The position numbers were made by a program, and so were the translations under genes. The notes beneath the pieces are model-generated. The model did no database searches. It was not told the origin of the DNA and saw nothing but the letters and a program-made list of their open reading frames with translations. Below are positions 63,061 through 64,000 of a stretch of 64,000 bases of DNA, piece by piece. Source of the DNA: Mycobacterium sp. MYCO198283 (GTDB taxonomy: Bacteria; Actinomycetota; Actinomycetes; Mycobacteriales; Mycobacteriaceae); NCBI RefSeq assembly GCF_021213805.1, contig NZ_JAJQJI010000001.1, positions 379,944-443,943 of the forward strand, read 5' to 3'. Numbering within the stretch: the stretch's first letter is position 1; every line of letters starts with the position of its first letter.

Positions 63061-64000
63061 GTGTCCGTCCTGCTGAGCGAGGCGCTGCACGCCGCTGCCC
63101 GCGACACCCCCGACCGGACGCTCGTCGTCGACGGTGACGTCCGGCTGGACTGCGCGACGCTGCACCGGCGGGCCTGCGACGTGGCGCACGCGCTGCTGGC
63201 GCGGATGCCGGTGGGCAGCGTCGTCGCGTTCATGCTGCCGAACTGGCACGAGGCGGCGGAGTTCTACCTGGGCGCGACCCTCGCCGGGATGGTGGTGAAC
63301 CCGATCCTGCCGTCGTTGCGCGACCACGAGCTGCGGTTCATCCTCGACGACGCGTCGGTGCGGCTGATCGTCATCCCCGCCGCGTTCCGCGGCCACGACT
63401 ACGCCGCGATGCTCAGCCGCGTGGTCGCCGAGCTGGACTCGCCGCCGGAGGTGGTGGTGGTGCGCGGCGACCCCGGTCCGCACCTGGGGTTCGGCTCGCT
63501 CGGCGCCTCGCACCGGCAGCGGGCGCTGCCGCGGCTCGACCCGGCGGCCGTCCGGATGCTCATGTACACCTCCGGCACCACCGGCCGGCCGAAAGGCGTT
63601 CTCCACAGCCATGATTCGATCGGCGCGCTGATCGCGCAGCTCGGTGAGCACTGGCACGTCGCGGCCGGCGACGCGTTCTGCGTGCCGTCGCCGATCGCCC
63701 ACATCGGCGGGTCGATCTACGCCTTCGAGTGCCCGCTGCTGCTGGGCACCACCGCGGTCTTGATGGACCGGTGGGAGCCGGCCGCCGCGGTCGAGCTCAT
63801 GACGCGGCACCGCTGCACCCACATGGCCGGCGCCACCCCGTTCCTCGACGGCCTGCTCGCCGCGACCACCGCGGCGGGCACGCGGCTGCCCGACCTGAAG
63901 GTGTTCATCTGCGGGGGCGCGTCGGTGTCGCCGTCGCTGATCCGCCGCGCCACCGCGGCGTTCGAGCGCGCCATCGTGACGCGGGTGTACGGCTCGACCG
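63061..64000 (+). CDS. AMP-dependent acyl-CoA synthetase/ligase, 3' end beyond the window
   Basis: 313 codons visible of a gene that continues past 64000. The P-loop-like motif MYTSGTTGRPKGVLHSH is at about residue 169-185 and the later FICGGASVSPSLIRRA precedes the expected adenylate-binding YGST, which is the last visible segment. It activates an acid of the pathway with CoA. GTG 63061 lies 2 bases after the GntR stop. Confidence 0.93.
   Translation, partial: MSVLLSEALHAAARDTPDRTLVVDGDVRLDCATLHRRACDVAHALLARMPVGSVVAFMLPNWHEAAEFYLGATLAGMVVNPILPSLRDHELRFILDDASVRLIVIPAAFRGHDYAAMLSRVVAELDSPPEVVVVRGDPGPHLGFGSLGASHRQRALPRLDPAAVRMLMYTSGTTGRPKGVLHSHDSIGALIAQLGEHWHVAAGDAFCVPSPIAHIGGSIYAFECPLLLGTTAVLMDRWEPAAAVELMTRHRCTHMAGATPFLDGLLAATTAAGTRLPDLKVFICGGASVSPSLIRRATAAFERAIVTRVYGST

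Overview
The window is about 70% G+C, densely packed and GTG-rich. It looks like a chromosome segment of a free-living, probably fast-growing Mycobacterium/Mycolicibacterium. Markers are a mycobacterial Ku, a SigK/RskA pair, a CDGP-domain secreted protein, a 13E12-type HNH endonuclease with a LexA box, ESX-type substrates, an IS1081-like element and many fatty-acid/CoA genes. No stretch longer than 300 bases lacks a gene or mobile element. The largest gaps are about 263 bases before sigK, about 205 before the divergent SMP-30-like gene and about 190 before the ISL3 element.

Layout. (1) 1-7833: a polyol/sugar uptake and oxidation locus. ABC permeases, a lipoprotein binding protein and a SorC-type regulator run leftwards. 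A Zn alcohol dehydrogenase, a mannitol dehydrogenase-family enzyme and a PfkB kinase run rightwards and end in a coupled Ku gene. (2) 7843-16036: ordinary chromosomal genes (CDGP protein, SDR, amine-dehydrogenase-like protein, MntH, a two-domain cyclotransferase/poly-gamma-glutamate hydrolase, sigK-rskA, YbdK-type ligase, F420 oxidoreductase). (3) 16059-24430: an accessory region beginning at tRNA-Arg(CCT). It holds an EspC-like protein, a DUF1023-like alpha/beta hydrolase, a lipoprotein, a broken second copy of hydrolase tail plus lipoprotein, and a pile of nested insertion sequences (ISL3 split by IS256-type DNA, then an IS3 element). (4) 24434-39769: mixed genes, including a Clp-N/HTH pair with twin operators, a thiolase/enoyl-CoA hydratase/acyl-CoA dehydrogenase run, a GAF-ANTAR regulator, Hsp20 under a CIRCE-like operator, and the 13E12 HNH gene. 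(5) 39766-44495: BKACE-family protein, nirBD nitrite reductase and a VOC protein. (6) 44568-64000: a large catabolic locus. Fourteen leftward genes (lipoprotein, four acyl-CoA dehydrogenases in two pairs, enoyl-CoA hydratase, Gfo/Idh, CoA-transferase, two SDRs, Baeyer-Villiger monooxygenase, Rieske oxygenase, aldehyde dehydrogenase, ThDP enzyme) are joined mostly by 4-base overlaps. Divergent to them lie an SMP-30/NHL-like protein, a GntR regulator and an AMP-dependent ligase cut by the window end.

The catabolic locus reads as one pathway: ring or chain hydroxylation, oxidation to a ketone, Baeyer-Villiger insertion, lactone opening, oxidation to acid, CoA activation and beta-oxidation by heteromeric dehydrogenases. 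The substrate is unknown. The second candidate system is the small ESX-substrate/hydrolase/lipoprotein module, whose partial duplication resembles toxin-immunity evolution.
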